Assembly: GCA_900765525.1 (NCBI GenBank)
Contig: CAAFRY010000106.1
Span: 1 to 23,255, forward strand
Direction of reading: 5' to 3'
Length of the DNA stretch: 23,255 nucleotides
Source of the DNA: an uncultured Blautia sp.
Lineage (GTDB): Bacteria; Bacillota; Clostridia; Lachnospirales; Lachnospiraceae
Part shown: positions 1 through 8,400 of the stretch, piece by piece
Numbering within the stretch: the first letter of the stretch is position 1
Layout of the letters: every line of letters begins with the position of its first letter
Made by a program: the position numbers and the translations under genes
Notes under the pieces: model-generated
Told to the model about the DNA's origin: nothing
The model's database searches: none
Seen by the model: the letters and a program-made list of their open reading frames with translations, nothing else

Positions 1-41
1 ATCTTGAATTTACTTAAATAATTTATTAAAATAGGGTTTTT

Positions 42-68
42 ATCGGAGAAGACACGGAACACTCCGAT
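42..68 (+). terminator. Hairpin upstream of gpr, possible terminator of the preceding gene
   Basis: A perfect 7-bp stem, ATCGGAG (42-48) with CTCCGAT (62-68), encloses a 13-nt loop. A run of six T follows only after a 9-nt gap (from about 78), so it is not a textbook intrinsic terminator. It could end transcription from a gene left of the window or be a leader structure for gpr. The rest of 1-176 is AT-rich and holds no coding frame or promoter that I can support. Confidence 0.35.
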
Positions 69-176
69 ATAACATGCTTTTTTATTCTAGTTTATTTGAG
101 AAGAAATGTCAATACATAAAATGTTTGAAAATGCAAAAAATAAAGTAGAAATACCTTATGGTCTGGAGGAAAAAGC

Positions 177-1091
177 ATGACAATGACGAGAATTCATACG
201 GATTTGGCTCTGGAAGCAAAGGAAAAGTTTGAAGAAGATAATGTGGAAATCAGAGGAGTTGTAATAAAGGAGGATTATAACCAAGAGAAAGACATCAGAA
301 CCACGGTAGTGAAAATCGAAACAGAAAACGGGGCGAAAGCCATGGGCAGAGCCCAGGGGGTATACATTACGCTGGAAGCCCCTAATCTTTCCGTGCCTGA
401 CGAGGATTACCATAGGGAGGTTTCCCTTGAATTGGCAAAACATATGAAGCAACTTCTCCCCCTGGACAGAGAACAAAAAGTTCTGGTGGTGGGACTGGGA
501 AACCGGGAAATTACTCCGGACGCTCTGGGACCGGACGTGGTGTCTAATCTGCGTATTACCCGGCATATTATCAATGAATACGGGGTTCGTGGAATGGGAG
601 AGGAGCAGGCTCACAGTATAAGCGGGCTGGTACCGGGGGTAATGGCTCAAACCGGTATGGAAACTATGGAAATCATTCGTGGTGTGGTAGAAGAAACCAG
701 ACCGGATGTGGTTATAGCTATTGATGCTTTGGCCGCCAGAAGTATCCGGAGACTGAACCGGACTATCCAGATAACAGACACAGGAATCAATCCGGGCTCC
801 GGAGTAGGAAACCATAGGACAGGTCTGACAAAAGAAACCCTGGGAGTAGAGGTAATCGGAATCGGGGTCCCTACGGTGGTGGACGCCGCTACTATTGTTC
901 ACGATTCAATGTCTCACTTGCTGGATACTCTGGAAGAAGCAGAGAAAAAAGAGTTTTTGGAAGAAATGATTGCACCTTCTCTACACAGTATGTTTGTCAC
1001 TCCAAAAGATGTGGATGAAACCATAAAGCGTCTGGCGTATACTATTTCCGAGGGGCTGAATATAACCTTTTCCAAAGTTCAGAGAGGATAA
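177..1091 (+). CDS. gpr: Germination protease GPR (spore endopeptidase)
   Basis: Peptidase family A25 protease that degrades the small acid-soluble proteins protecting spore DNA when the spore germinates. It is made as a zymogen in the forespore and removes its own short propeptide. The N-terminus, residues 5-12 (RIHTDLAL), is the conserved segment around the self-cleavage site, which mimics the cleavage sequence of its substrates. Asp115 in the GLGN...TPDALGP segment and Asp183 in the AIDALAAR segment match the two aspartates essential in the Bacillus enzyme. The 304 residues are slightly shorter than Bacillus GPR, which is usual in clostridia. The ATG at 177 has GGAGG at 165-169 with a 7-nt spacer. 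spoIIP follows 85 bp downstream, as in other spore formers. Transcription by forespore sigma-G is expected from the family, but I could not find a convincing sigma-G promoter. Confidence 0.96.
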   Translation: MTMTRIHTDLALEAKEKFEEDNVEIRGVVIKEDYNQEKDIRTTVVKIETENGAKAMGRAQGVYITLEAPNLSVPDEDYHREVSLELAKHMKQLLPLDREQKVLVVGLGNREITPDALGPDVVSNLRITRHIINEYGVRGMGEEQAHSISGLVPGVMAQTGMETMEIIRGVVEETRPDVVIAIDALAARSIRRLNRTIQITDTGINPGSGVGNHRTGLTKETLGVEVIGIGVPTVVDAATIVHDSMSHLLDTLEEAEKKEFLEEMIAPSLHSMFVTPKDVDETIKRLAYTISEGLNITFSKVQRG

Positions 1092-1130
1092 TATTATAAT
1101 ACAGAGAGTACACGGCCAGAGAGGATAGTG

Positions 1131-1160
1131 TCATAAATAAAAAGGATTGTCTCATATATA
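1131..1160 (+). promoter_or_regulatory. Candidate sigma-E-type promoter before spoIIP
   Basis: A TCATAAA element (1131-1137) and a CATATATA element (1153-1160) resemble the sigma-E pattern of ATA, about 17 nt, then CATACA-T. spoIIP belongs to the mother-cell sigma-E regulon in Bacillus. The predicted transcript would begin only about 10 nt before the start codon, very close to or within the Shine-Dalgarno, which weakens the call. Read-through from gpr is the alternative. Confidence 0.3.
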
Positions 1161-1176
1161 GATATGAGGTGATTTG

Positions 1177-2424
1177 GTGAAGAAAAGAGATGCCGGAAAA
1201 ATAGCTTCTGCTGGGATATGGATAGCCACGTCGGTTTTGGCCGGCTATATTATCATAAAGGGACTGTCTTTAGGAGAGGGGACCCTTCAGATGATAATGA
1301 GAAACGTACAGCAGCAGGCCGTTGAGCTATATCTTCCCGGAGCCGTATGGCAGAAGGAGAAAAAAAATACGGATGTGATTTCCTGGATAACAGAAAAAAT
1401 AAAAGAGGAAATACCGGCAGCGGCATCTCTGGATAATCAGAAAGAGGTTCAGGAGGATGCTGACACAAGCCAGAAAATTGTGGAAGAAAATTCAGAATTT
1501 CTGGCGGCAAAACTCTTGGAAGAAAATCAGGAGGCGGGACCGGACTCCTCCGGCCTGGAAATTACCGGAGGTTTAGATGGGGAACAAACTTCCCAGGAAC
1601 AAGAAGACACACAAAGTGCCGCTGCTTCAAGTCAGGCCAGAGCCCCTGTGACAGATATACCTCTGGAGAAATTTCAGGATTTTGATTTTGTTCTCAGCAA
1701 TTTTTATACGGTAGACAGTACCACCAGTATCAATAGTGAACAACTGAATGCGCCGGAACTGGTACAGATGGATTTAAGGATGACAACTGGCAATGACCGG
1801 CCTCAGATATTGATTTATCACAGCCATTCCCAGGAAGAGTTTATTGATTCGGTTCCGGGGGATACTTCTACCACTATAGTTGGAGTGGGAGAGTATCTGA
1901 CCCAGTTGTTAAAAGAGAATTATGGGTATAATGTTGTCCATGTGACGGATACTTTTGACATTGTGGATGGAAAGCTGGACAGGAATCAGGCCTATACCTA
2001 TGCCCAGGAGAGAATCAGCCAGGTTCTGGAGGAAAATCCCAGCATAGAAGTAGTTATTGACCTGCATAGGGATGGTGTGCCGGATGACAAGCGTCTGGTA
2101 ACCCAGGTCAACGGAAAAGAAACTGCAAAAATTATGTTTTTTAACGGTCTAAGCCGAACCAATAAAAATGGTGAGATTTCCTACTTGCCCAATCCTTATA
2201 TAAAAGATAATCTGGCTTTTTCCCTCCAGCTCATGTTGGAATGCGAAAAATATTATCCGGATTTAGCAAGGACTATTTATCTGAGGGGATACCGATATAA
2301 TCTTCATCTGCGGCCTAAGGCCCTGCTGGTAGAGTGCGGTGCCCAGACCAATACCGTGCAGGAGGAAATGAATGCTATGGAGCCTCTGGCCGATGTTCTT
2401 CACAGGGTTTTAAGCGGAACCTAA
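1177..2424 (+). CDS. spoIIP: Stage II sporulation protein P (engulfment peptidoglycan amidase)
   Basis: SpoIIP is the membrane-anchored N-acetylmuramoyl-L-alanine amidase/endopeptidase of the SpoIID-SpoIIM-SpoIIP machine that lets the mother cell engulf the forespore. A single N-terminal membrane segment (about residues 10-30) is followed by a low-complexity Glu/Gln/Ser-rich linker to about residue 150, then the catalytic domain. Conserved signatures are the HSHSQEEF block (His215, Glu220/Glu221), the DLHRD block (His297) and VECG at 385-388; these contain the likely zinc ligands. The GTG at 1177 is preferred because GAGG (1166-1169) lies 7 nt before it. The in-frame TTG at 1174 sits too close to the ribosome site. 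The 415-residue length is normal. SpoIID and SpoIIM are not in this window. Confidence 0.95.
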   Translation: MKKRDAGKIASAGIWIATSVLAGYIIIKGLSLGEGTLQMIMRNVQQQAVELYLPGAVWQKEKKNTDVISWITEKIKEEIPAAASLDNQKEVQEDADTSQKIVEENSEFLAAKLLEENQEAGPDSSGLEITGGLDGEQTSQEQEDTQSAAASSQARAPVTDIPLEKFQDFDFVLSNFYTVDSTTSINSEQLNAPELVQMDLRMTTGNDRPQILIYHSHSQEEFIDSVPGDTSTTIVGVGEYLTQLLKENYGYNVVHVTDTFDIVDGKLDRNQAYTYAQERISQVLEENPSIEVVIDLHRDGVPDDKRLVTQVNGKETAKIMFFNGLSRTNKNGEISYLPNPYIKDNLAFSLQLMLECEKYYPDLARTIYLRGYRYNLHLRPKALLVECGAQTNTVQEEMNAMEPLADVLHRVLSGT

Positions 2425-2543
2425 AAGAGGTAAAAGAAAAACACTGGAAAAAACAAGGGATATGTGTTATTCTGAACATTATGAGTAATGACTGAGATTA
2501 GGGGACTTCTAAAGAAAAGAAAAAGAAGGAACGAGGGAAAAGC

Positions 2544-3410
2544 ATGCTGTATAAAGAATATGAACCTGAGGTACTGCGGAAACTGCAAAAAGCCGAGGTA
2601 GAGATTCTCAAGGATTTTGATGCCTTGTGTGAAAAACATGGAATTGATTATTTTGTGTGCGGAGGCACGGCCATCGGCGGAGTGCGGCACCAGGGCTTTA
2701 TCCCATGGGACGATGATATAGATATAGGAATGACCAGGGAAGACTACGAACATTTCTTGAAGGTGGCAGACAGTGAATACGGAGACAAATACGGAGTGAT
2801 AAATCCGGATAGGGACTCTAGTTTTCCCGCAATTTTAACAAAATGGTACCGTAAGGGAACTCTTTTCCGCAACCAAGAGATGATTGATTTAGGGCTGTCT
2901 ATAGGAATTGCCATAGATATATTCTGTTTTGACAATGTAGCGGATGATGTGAAAAGCCTAAAAAAGCAAGGGATGAGAGCTTGGGTATGGAGTAAGCTTT
3001 TGATATTGCGCCAAATAGGCTCTCCATCTTTATATGTAGAAGGATGGAAGGCAAAGCTGACTCTTTTGGCTTCAAGACTGATTCATGGAATTTTGAAGGC
3101 TCTGCATCTGTCTCCCTCTTTTTTGTATCAGAAAGCTATACGGGAGGCTGAAAAATACCGGGATGTACATACCAAAAGAGTAGGTTACCTTTTTGACCCC
3201 ACTCCTTATACCAGTATTATCAATAAAAAGGATATTTATCCTACTGTAAAAAGGAAATTTGAGGACATTGAGCTACGTTTTCCTTGTCGAGTGGAAAAAT
3301 ATTTGGAAAGACGTTACGGGAAAGACTATATGAATCTTCCCCCTGAGGATAAGCGTCATAATCATGCGCCGGAAGAATTGGATTTTGGAGAAGCTTTTGG
3401 CGATTTGTAG
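2544..3410 (+). CDS. LicD-family phosphotransferase
   Basis: LicD proteins belong to the nucleotidyltransferase fold and attach phosphocholine or related phospho-polyols to cell-surface glycans, teichoic acids or lipopolysaccharide. The defining block is here: GGTAIGG at 40-46 followed by PWDDDIDIG at 54-62, whose aspartates are expected to bind metal and nucleotide. The C-terminal half keeps the usual pattern for the family (YLFDPTPY, then a long basic stretch and a late RRYGKDYMNLPP segment). The 288 residues match the family. The ATG is preceded by GAGGG with a 6-nt spacer. It is the first gene of a four-gene surface-glycan cassette and lies 119 bp after spoIIP; no clear promoter is visible in that gap. 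The transferred group cannot be told from sequence, and no choline uptake or activation genes are nearby. Confidence 0.88.
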   Translation: MLYKEYEPEVLRKLQKAEVEILKDFDALCEKHGIDYFVCGGTAIGGVRHQGFIPWDDDIDIGMTREDYEHFLKVADSEYGDKYGVINPDRDSSFPAILTKWYRKGTLFRNQEMIDLGLSIGIAIDIFCFDNVADDVKSLKKQGMRAWVWSKLLILRQIGSPSLYVEGWKAKLTLLASRLIHGILKALHLSPSFLYQKAIREAEKYRDVHTKRVGYLFDPTPYTSIINKKDIYPTVKRKFEDIELRFPCRVEKYLERRYGKDYMNLPPEDKRHNHAPEELDFGEAFGDL

Positions 3411-3468
3411 TAAGGCGCTACAGAAAGCAGTTGGAAGTACACAGTCTTCTCAAGAAAGGTAGACAAGA

Positions 3469-4173
3469 ATGATAAAGAAAAAACTGGTTATTATTCCAGC
3501 TTACAATGAAAGTGAAAGTATTGAAGCTACGGTAAGGGATATAATAGAAAAAGCTCCTGACTTTGACTATATTGTTATAAATGATTGCTCTACGGACAAT
3601 ACAGCTGAAATCTGTCGGAGAAATCATTTTCATGTGCTGAATCTGCCAGTGAATCTGGGAATCGGAGGCGCCGTACAGACTGGTTATCTGTACGGTTGGA
3701 GGCAGGGATATGATGTTGCCGTACAGGTTGACGGAGATGGGCAACACGACCCTATGTTTTTGGGGAAAATGGCAGAATACCTGGAAAAAGAGAATTTAGA
3801 CATGGTGATTGGCTCCCGGTTTATAGAGAAAAAGGGATTTCAGTCTTCCGGAGCCAGAAGGGTTGGAATCCGGTATTTTAGCTGGCTGATTCATCTGCTT
3901 ACTAGAGTCAGAATCACTGACCCTACCTCTGGACTGCGCATGGTAAATAGAAAAATTATGAAAGAATTTTCATTGAATTATCCCAAGGATTATCCGGAAC
4001 CGGAGAGTGTGGTGGCCATTATATGCAGAGGTTATCAGGTAAAAGAGATACCGGTTATTATGCGGGAGCGAATGGGCGGTGTTTCTTCTATTTCTATGAA
4101 GAAATCTCTATATTATATGGTAAAAGTTTCCCTTGCAATATTGTTCGAAAAAATCAGGGGAGGTAAAAGATGA
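3469..4173 (+). CDS. GT2 family glycosyltransferase (polyprenyl-phosphate sugar synthase type)
   Basis: A GT-A fold glycosyltransferase of family 2, closest in style to dolichyl/undecaprenyl-phosphate hexose synthases. It likely moves a sugar from a nucleotide sugar to undecaprenyl phosphate on the inner face of the membrane. The order of motifs is PAYNES near residue 11, INDCSTDNT near 37, NLGIGGAVQTG near 63, the metal-binding VDGDGQHDP (Asp88, Asp90), and IGSRF near 117. There are no C-terminal membrane segments, so membrane attachment probably comes from the next gene. That gene's start overlaps this stop by 4 bp (ATGA), indicating translational coupling. The 234 residues are the usual length for the soluble subtype. 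The ATG has an AAAGG-type ribosome site about 9 nt upstream. The sugar cannot be predicted. Confidence 0.92.
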   Translation: MIKKKLVIIPAYNESESIEATVRDIIEKAPDFDYIVINDCSTDNTAEICRRNHFHVLNLPVNLGIGGAVQTGYLYGWRQGYDVAVQVDGDGQHDPMFLGKMAEYLEKENLDMVIGSRFIEKKGFQSSGARRVGIRYFSWLIHLLTRVRITDPTSGLRMVNRKIMKEFSLNYPKDYPEPESVVAIICRGYQVKEIPVIMRERMGGVSSISMKKSLYYMVKVSLAILFEKIRGGKR

Positions 4174-4517
4174 ATATTAAAATACAGATAATAGTAATCG
4201 CAATAACGCTGTTGGCTATGCTTTATATTATCAATAAAATCCGAATTAAAGAAATCGAACTAAGATACAGCCTGTTATGGCTTTTTTTAGGAACAGGAAT
4301 TATCGTTTTTGCATTCTTTCCTCAGATTAGCGGCTGGATAGCCTATTTCCTGGGAATCAGCAAGACCATAAACATGCTTTTTTTTGCTGGGTTTTGTTTT
4401 ATGCTGCCTATTATCTTTTCTTTGTCTGTGGCAGTCTCCAAAATGTCTAATAAACTTAAAAAGTTGTCGCAGGAACTGGCCTTGTTGGAAAAAAAGGTGA
4501 AGGATAAGAATGAGTAA
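4170..4517 (+). CDS. DUF2304-type small membrane protein
   Basis: A 115-residue membrane protein with three probable membrane segments (about 3-20, 34-52 and 62-85) and a basic, heptad-like C-terminal tail (about 88-115) that could form a coiled coil. Size, topology and position directly after a GT2 glycosyltransferase match the DUF2304 family, often found beside polyprenyl-phosphate glycosyltransferases. The 4-bp overlap with the upstream gene suggests stoichiometric synthesis and a physical partnership, for example anchoring the soluble transferase to the membrane; that role is inference. No catalytic motif is visible. Confidence 0.8.
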   Translation: MNIKIQIIVIAITLLAMLYIINKIRIKEIELRYSLLWLFLGTGIIVFAFFPQISGWIAYFLGISKTINMLFFAGFCFMLPIIFSLSVAVSKMSNKLKKLSQELALLEKKVKDKNE

Positions 4518-4538
4518 GAAAGGAATTATTCGATAATC

Positions 4539-6485
4539 ATGGTTACAAAAAAAGGAACTTTGAAGCAGTATTTAAAGAAGCGTTGGGGGATAAAAATTGC
4601 CTTGATATGCATAGCAGCCCTTTTATGTGGAATTTTGTGTGAAACGGCTTATGAGCTAAATACATACAGAAGGGAATTAAAAGGAGACCATCAAGCAGGA
4701 ATGGAGGTGATTCCTCAGGAATCCATAAAAGTCACGCTGATAGAAAAAGGAGAGGAAGAGAACAGCCAGGATGAGGTTTTGGAAGGTGAGGAAGAGCTCA
4801 CAAAAAGGATTCATATTACCCTAAAGGAACGTTATATCAATAAACTACGTTATTCTTATAAAACGGACCACAATATTACACCGGAAATTACTGTGACAGA
4901 CAAGGATATTTATAAAAATCCTCAGACTCGACAGGTGAAGGATATTGTCAGGCCAAATCTTCAGAAATCTATTTTAAATATTAAAAGTTATGTGACGGAA
5001 ATAACTTTTGAAGTTCCGGAAAGTATGGATATTCATACTTTTATTATTGATAATAGTTGGGATTTTAATTGGTATCGTGTGGCTTATATCAGCACTTTTG
5101 TAATGCTTCTGTTTATTATTTTTTGTTTCCGGGAATTGCTGGGTCGAAAAATTGAATATGGATTTCTTATAATCAGTATATCCTGCGGCTTGCTGTTTAT
5201 TGCTATTCAGCCTCCGGAATGTGTAAGCTGGGATGAGCATATTCATATAGGAAAAGCCTTTGACTGGTTCGATGATGGAGTTACGGAAAGAAGTATATCA
5301 GAACAATATCTCTATGATAATGCGGAGAATGTAGATAGAGCTCCTTTTTTGTCTAAGGAAGAGAAGAGTCTACAAATTCAGTACTTAAATGAAAATGCAG
5401 ATACTACGGGAGGCACATATGAGAGAAATCGCTTTTCTCTGGCTTCTTTGGGATATGTGCATATGGGAATTATCATAAAAATAGCTGAATTATTAGGGGC
5501 ATCCTTTTATGTTCAATTTATATTAGGAAAAGCAGCCAATTTAATTTTGTATGGTGTTCTTATGTTTTTTGCAATAAGAATTACTCCTGTGGGGAAAAAA
5601 TTGTTAGCAGTTGCAGGTTTGATGCCTACCATGCTTTTGCAGTCAGTGAGCTATACTTATGATGTTGTGGTAACTGGTTTTCTGATTTTGGGATTTTCTC
5701 TTCTGCTTTCCCAATTTTTTGAATATGAGAAAAAGTTGTCAGTGGGAAAAGCAGTGCTGATACCTTTGATTTTTATTATAGGAAGCTGTCCAAAGGCAGT
5801 ATATATTCCCATGCTGGCTATAACTTTGGCCCTGCCAAGGAATAAATTTAAATCTTTTAAGGGAATGGTCTTATACAAGGGACTCATTGTTCTGTTGTGC
5901 CTAGCTATGATGATGACTTTTATGATTCCGGCTGCCGGGGGAGGAATGGAGGGTGATGTAAGAGGAGGCAATACGGATGTTACCTCTCAGATGATGTTGA
6001 TTTTTGCCCACCCGATTTCCTATGCCAGAGTATTATGGCAGAATTTCTATGAGTCTTCAAATTCTTTTGTTATTGGAGCAGACGGGCTTGCCAGCATTGC
6101 CTATGCCGGTTCGTATCCCTTTAACTTTGCAGTACCTGCCCTTGTTTTAGGGGTAGCGCTGACAGAAAAAAAGAAAAAGTTGGGGCTGTCGGTAAAGAAT
6201 ACCAGGATTTTTAAAGGAATGTTGTTTTTAGTTTTGGCGGCAGTAGTCGTTTTAATATGGACTGCTCTGTACTTGTCCTTTACTCCTGTGGGAAGCATAA
6301 ACATTGCAGGAGTTCAGCCCAGATACTATATTCCGCTTCTCTTGCCTTTCTTCATGATTTTTTATACGGATAAGGTAGAAGCAAAGTGGAAAGATAGCAG
6401 TTATAATATGATAATACTTTTACTTGCTTTATGGCTGGCTCATGAATCTATGTATTCACAATATTTTCTGGAATTTTGCCAGTAA
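4539..6485 (+). CDS. Large membrane protein, DUF2142-type (putative GT-C-like glycosyltransferase)
   Basis: A 648-residue polytopic membrane protein. One membrane segment at about 17-36 is followed by a soluble, probably extracytoplasmic region (about 40-175) rich in charged residues and predicted strands, then a long run of hydrophobic segments to the C-terminus. After the second or third segment comes PPECVSWDEHIHIGKAF, with WDEH at 231-234. This acidic motif in the first large loop is typical of DUF2142 proteins and resembles catalytic loops of GT-C enzymes that use polyprenyl-phosphate sugars. A likely role is transferring the lipid-linked sugar made by the upstream GT2 onto a wall or membrane polymer outside the cell; this is inference. 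The ATG at 4539 has only a weak, distant ribosome site (AAAGGA, 14 nt away), so expression may rely on coupling to the upstream gene. Base composition is strongly AT-rich. Confidence 0.75.
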   Translation: MVTKKGTLKQYLKKRWGIKIALICIAALLCGILCETAYELNTYRRELKGDHQAGMEVIPQESIKVTLIEKGEEENSQDEVLEGEEELTKRIHITLKERYINKLRYSYKTDHNITPEITVTDKDIYKNPQTRQVKDIVRPNLQKSILNIKSYVTEITFEVPESMDIHTFIIDNSWDFNWYRVAYISTFVMLLFIIFCFRELLGRKIEYGFLIISISCGLLFIAIQPPECVSWDEHIHIGKAFDWFDDGVTERSISEQYLYDNAENVDRAPFLSKEEKSLQIQYLNENADTTGGTYERNRFSLASLGYVHMGIIIKIAELLGASFYVQFILGKAANLILYGVLMFFAIRITPVGKKLLAVAGLMPTMLLQSVSYTYDVVVTGFLILGFSLLLSQFFEYEKKLSVGKAVLIPLIFIIGSCPKAVYIPMLAITLALPRNKFKSFKGMVLYKGLIVLLCLAMMMTFMIPAAGGGMEGDVRGGNTDVTSQMMLIFAHPISYARVLWQNFYESSNSFVIGADGLASIAYAGSYPFNFAVPALVLGVALTEKKKKLGLSVKNTRIFKGMLFLVLAAVVVLIWTALYLSFTPVGSINIAGVQPRYYIPLLLPFFMIFYTDKVEAKWKDSSYNMIILLLALWLAHESMYSQYFLEFCQ

Positions 6486-6539
6486 TTTGTAAACATATTT
6501 TGAATATTAAGACAAATAGCAGATAAAAGGAGGAACTTT

Positions 6540-8354
6540 ATGCCGGTAATGGACCAAAGTAAAATTCGCAATTTTTGTATTATTGCACATATAGACCATG
6601 GAAAGTCCACCCTGGCGGACAGGATTATTGAGCAGACCGGGCTTCTCACGGAGAGAGAGATGCAGTCCCAGGTGCTGGACAACATGGATTTGGAAAGAGA
6701 GAGAGGAATCACTATCAAGTCCCAGGCAGTCAGAACTGTTTATAAAGCCAAGGACGGGCAGGAATATATTTTTAATCTGATTGACACGCCGGGACATGTG
6801 GATTTTAACTATGAGGTTTCCAGGAGCCTGGCGGCCTGTGACGGAGCTATCCTGGTAGTGGATGCAGCCCAGGGAATTGAGGCCCAGACTCTGGCCAACG
6901 TATATCTGGCCCTGGACCATGATTTAGATGTATTTCCTGTTATCAATAAAATCGACCTGCCAAGCGCAGAGCCGGAGCGGGTTATCAATGAGATAGAGGA
7001 TGTTATCGGAATTGAGGCCCAGGATGCGCCTCAGATTTCCGCAAAGACAGGGTTAAATGTGGAACAGGTGCTGGAGACTATTGTAGAGAAGATTCCCGCT
7101 CCCGGAGGAAGCCCGGAAAATCCTCTTCAAGCCTTGATTTTTGATTCAGAATACGACTCCTACAGAGGAGTTATTGTCTTCTGCCGAATCATGGAAGGAA
7201 GAGTGAGAAAAGGAACAAAAATCCGCATGATGGCTACCGGAGCTGTGGAGGAGGTTGTGGAAGTGGGCTATTTCGGGGCTGGCCAGTTTATTCCCTGTGA
7301 GGAGCTGTCCGCCGGAATGGTAGGCTATATTACAGCCAGCATTAAAAATGTAAAGGATACCCGGGTAGGTGATACCATTACAGATAATGAAAATCCCTGC
7401 AGCCAGCCTTTACCGGGTTACAAGAAGGTAACTCCCATGGTATTCTGCGGCGTGTATCCTGCAGACGGGGCTAAGTACGGAGATTTGCGGGATGCATTGG
7501 AAAAGCTGCAGCTAAATGATGCTTCCCTGTTTTTTGAGCCGGAAACTTCTGTGGCTCTGGGCTTTGGATTCCGCTGCGGCTTCTTAGGGCTGCTTCACCT
7601 GGAAATCATACAGGAGCGGCTGGAGCGGGAATATAACCTGGATTTAGTTACCACGGCCCCCGGGGTTGTGTATAAGGTTCACAAAACCAACGGGGAAGTA
7701 ATGGATTTGACCAATCCATCCAATCTGCCTGACCCCTCTGAGATTGAGTATATGGAGGAGCCTATGGTAAAGGCGGAAATCATGGTTACCACAGAGTTTA
7801 TCGGCCCTATCATGGAGCTGTGCCAGGAAAGAAGAGGGCAGTACCAGGGCATGGAATATATGGAAACCACCAGGGCTCTTCTCCATTATCATCTGCCTTT
7901 AAATGAAATTATTTATGACTTTTTTGACGCTCTGAAATCCCGTTCCAGAGGCTACGCCTCCTTTGATTATGAGATGCTGGGTTACGAGCAGAGCGAGCTG
8001 GTAAAACTGGATATTCTGGTGAACCGGGAAGAGGTGGATGCCCTGTCCTTTATTGTATTTGCCGGCTCTGCCTATGAGAGAGGAAGAAAAATGTGTGAAA
8101 AGCTGAAAGAGGAAATTCCCAGACAGCTTTTTGAGATTCCTATCCAGGCGGCTATCGGCAGCAAGATTATCGCCAGGGAGACGGTGAAGGCTCTGAGAAA
8201 AGACGTGCTGGCCAAGTGCTATGGCGGTGATATTTCCAGAAAGAGAAAGCTTCTGGAGAAGCAGAAGGAAGGCAAGAAGCGGATGCGCCAGATAGGAAAT
8301 GTGGAGATTCCTCAGAAGGCCTTTATGAGCGTTTTAAAGCTGGATGATAAATAG
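6540..8354 (+). CDS. lepA: Elongation factor 4 (LepA), ribosomal back-translocase GTPase
   Basis: LepA is a translational GTPase that binds ribosomes and acts in ribosome biogenesis and translation under ionic stress. The GTPase motifs are in order: G1 AHIDHGKST (16-24), the RGITIKSQ switch I region, G3 DTPGHVD, G4 NKID, and G5 SAKTG. Domains II, III and V follow, with the LepA-specific C-terminal domain, which contains [20 protein letters not shown] and ends at [14 protein letters not shown]. The length of 604 residues is exactly typical. A strong GGAGG (6529-6533) sits 6 nt before the ATG. The gap to the cassette gene before it is 54 bp, without a convincing promoter. hemW follows 46 bp downstream, the usual arrangement in Firmicutes. 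Confidence 0.98.
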   Translation: MPVMDQSKIRNFCIIAHIDHGKSTLADRIIEQTGLLTEREMQSQVLDNMDLERERGITIKSQAVRTVYKAKDGQEYIFNLIDTPGHVDFNYEVSRSLAACDGAILVVDAAQGIEAQTLANVYLALDHDLDVFPVINKIDLPSAEPERVINEIEDVIGIEAQDAPQISAKTGLNVEQVLETIVEKIPAPGGSPENPLQALIFDSEYDSYRGVIVFCRIMEGRVRKGTKIRMMATGAVEEVVEVGYFGAGQFIPCEELSAGMVGYITASIKNVKDTRVGDTITDNENPCSQPLPGYKKVTPMVFCGVYPADGAKYGDLRDALEKLQLNDASLFFEPETSVALGFGFRCGFLGLLHLEIIQERLEREYNLDLVTTAPGVVYKVHKTNGEVMDLTNPSNLPDPSEIEYMEEPMVKAEIMVTTEFIGPIMELCQERRGQYQGMEYMETTRALLHYHLPLNEIIYDFFDALKSRSRGYASFDYEMLGYEQSELVKLDILVNREEVDALSFIVFAGSAYERGRKMCEKLKEEIPRQLFEIPIQAAIGSKIIARETVKALRKDVLAKCYGGDISRKRKLLEKQKEGKKRMRQIGNVEIPQKAFMSVLKLDDK

Positions 8355-8400
8355 AAGATAAGGCAAGTGAAAGCCTGTGGGAGAAAGAAAAGGAGCTTCC

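Noticed and set aside
101..150. A sigma-G promoter for gpr.
   Set aside because: Weak ACATA-like and AT-rich elements exist, but none matches both the -35 and -10 consensus with the right spacing.
156..902. Minus-strand frame of 248 codons opposite gpr.
   Set aside because: gpr is certain on the + strand; the antisense translation is rich in His, Ser and Tyr and has no family features.
6500..6527. TTGAAT and GATAAA as a promoter for lepA.
   Set aside because: The predicted start would fall in the Shine-Dalgarno sequence and the -10 match is poor.
2425..6539. The glycan cassette as part of an insertion sequence or prophage.
   Set aside because: No transposase, integrase, terminal inverted repeat or target duplication was found at either border.
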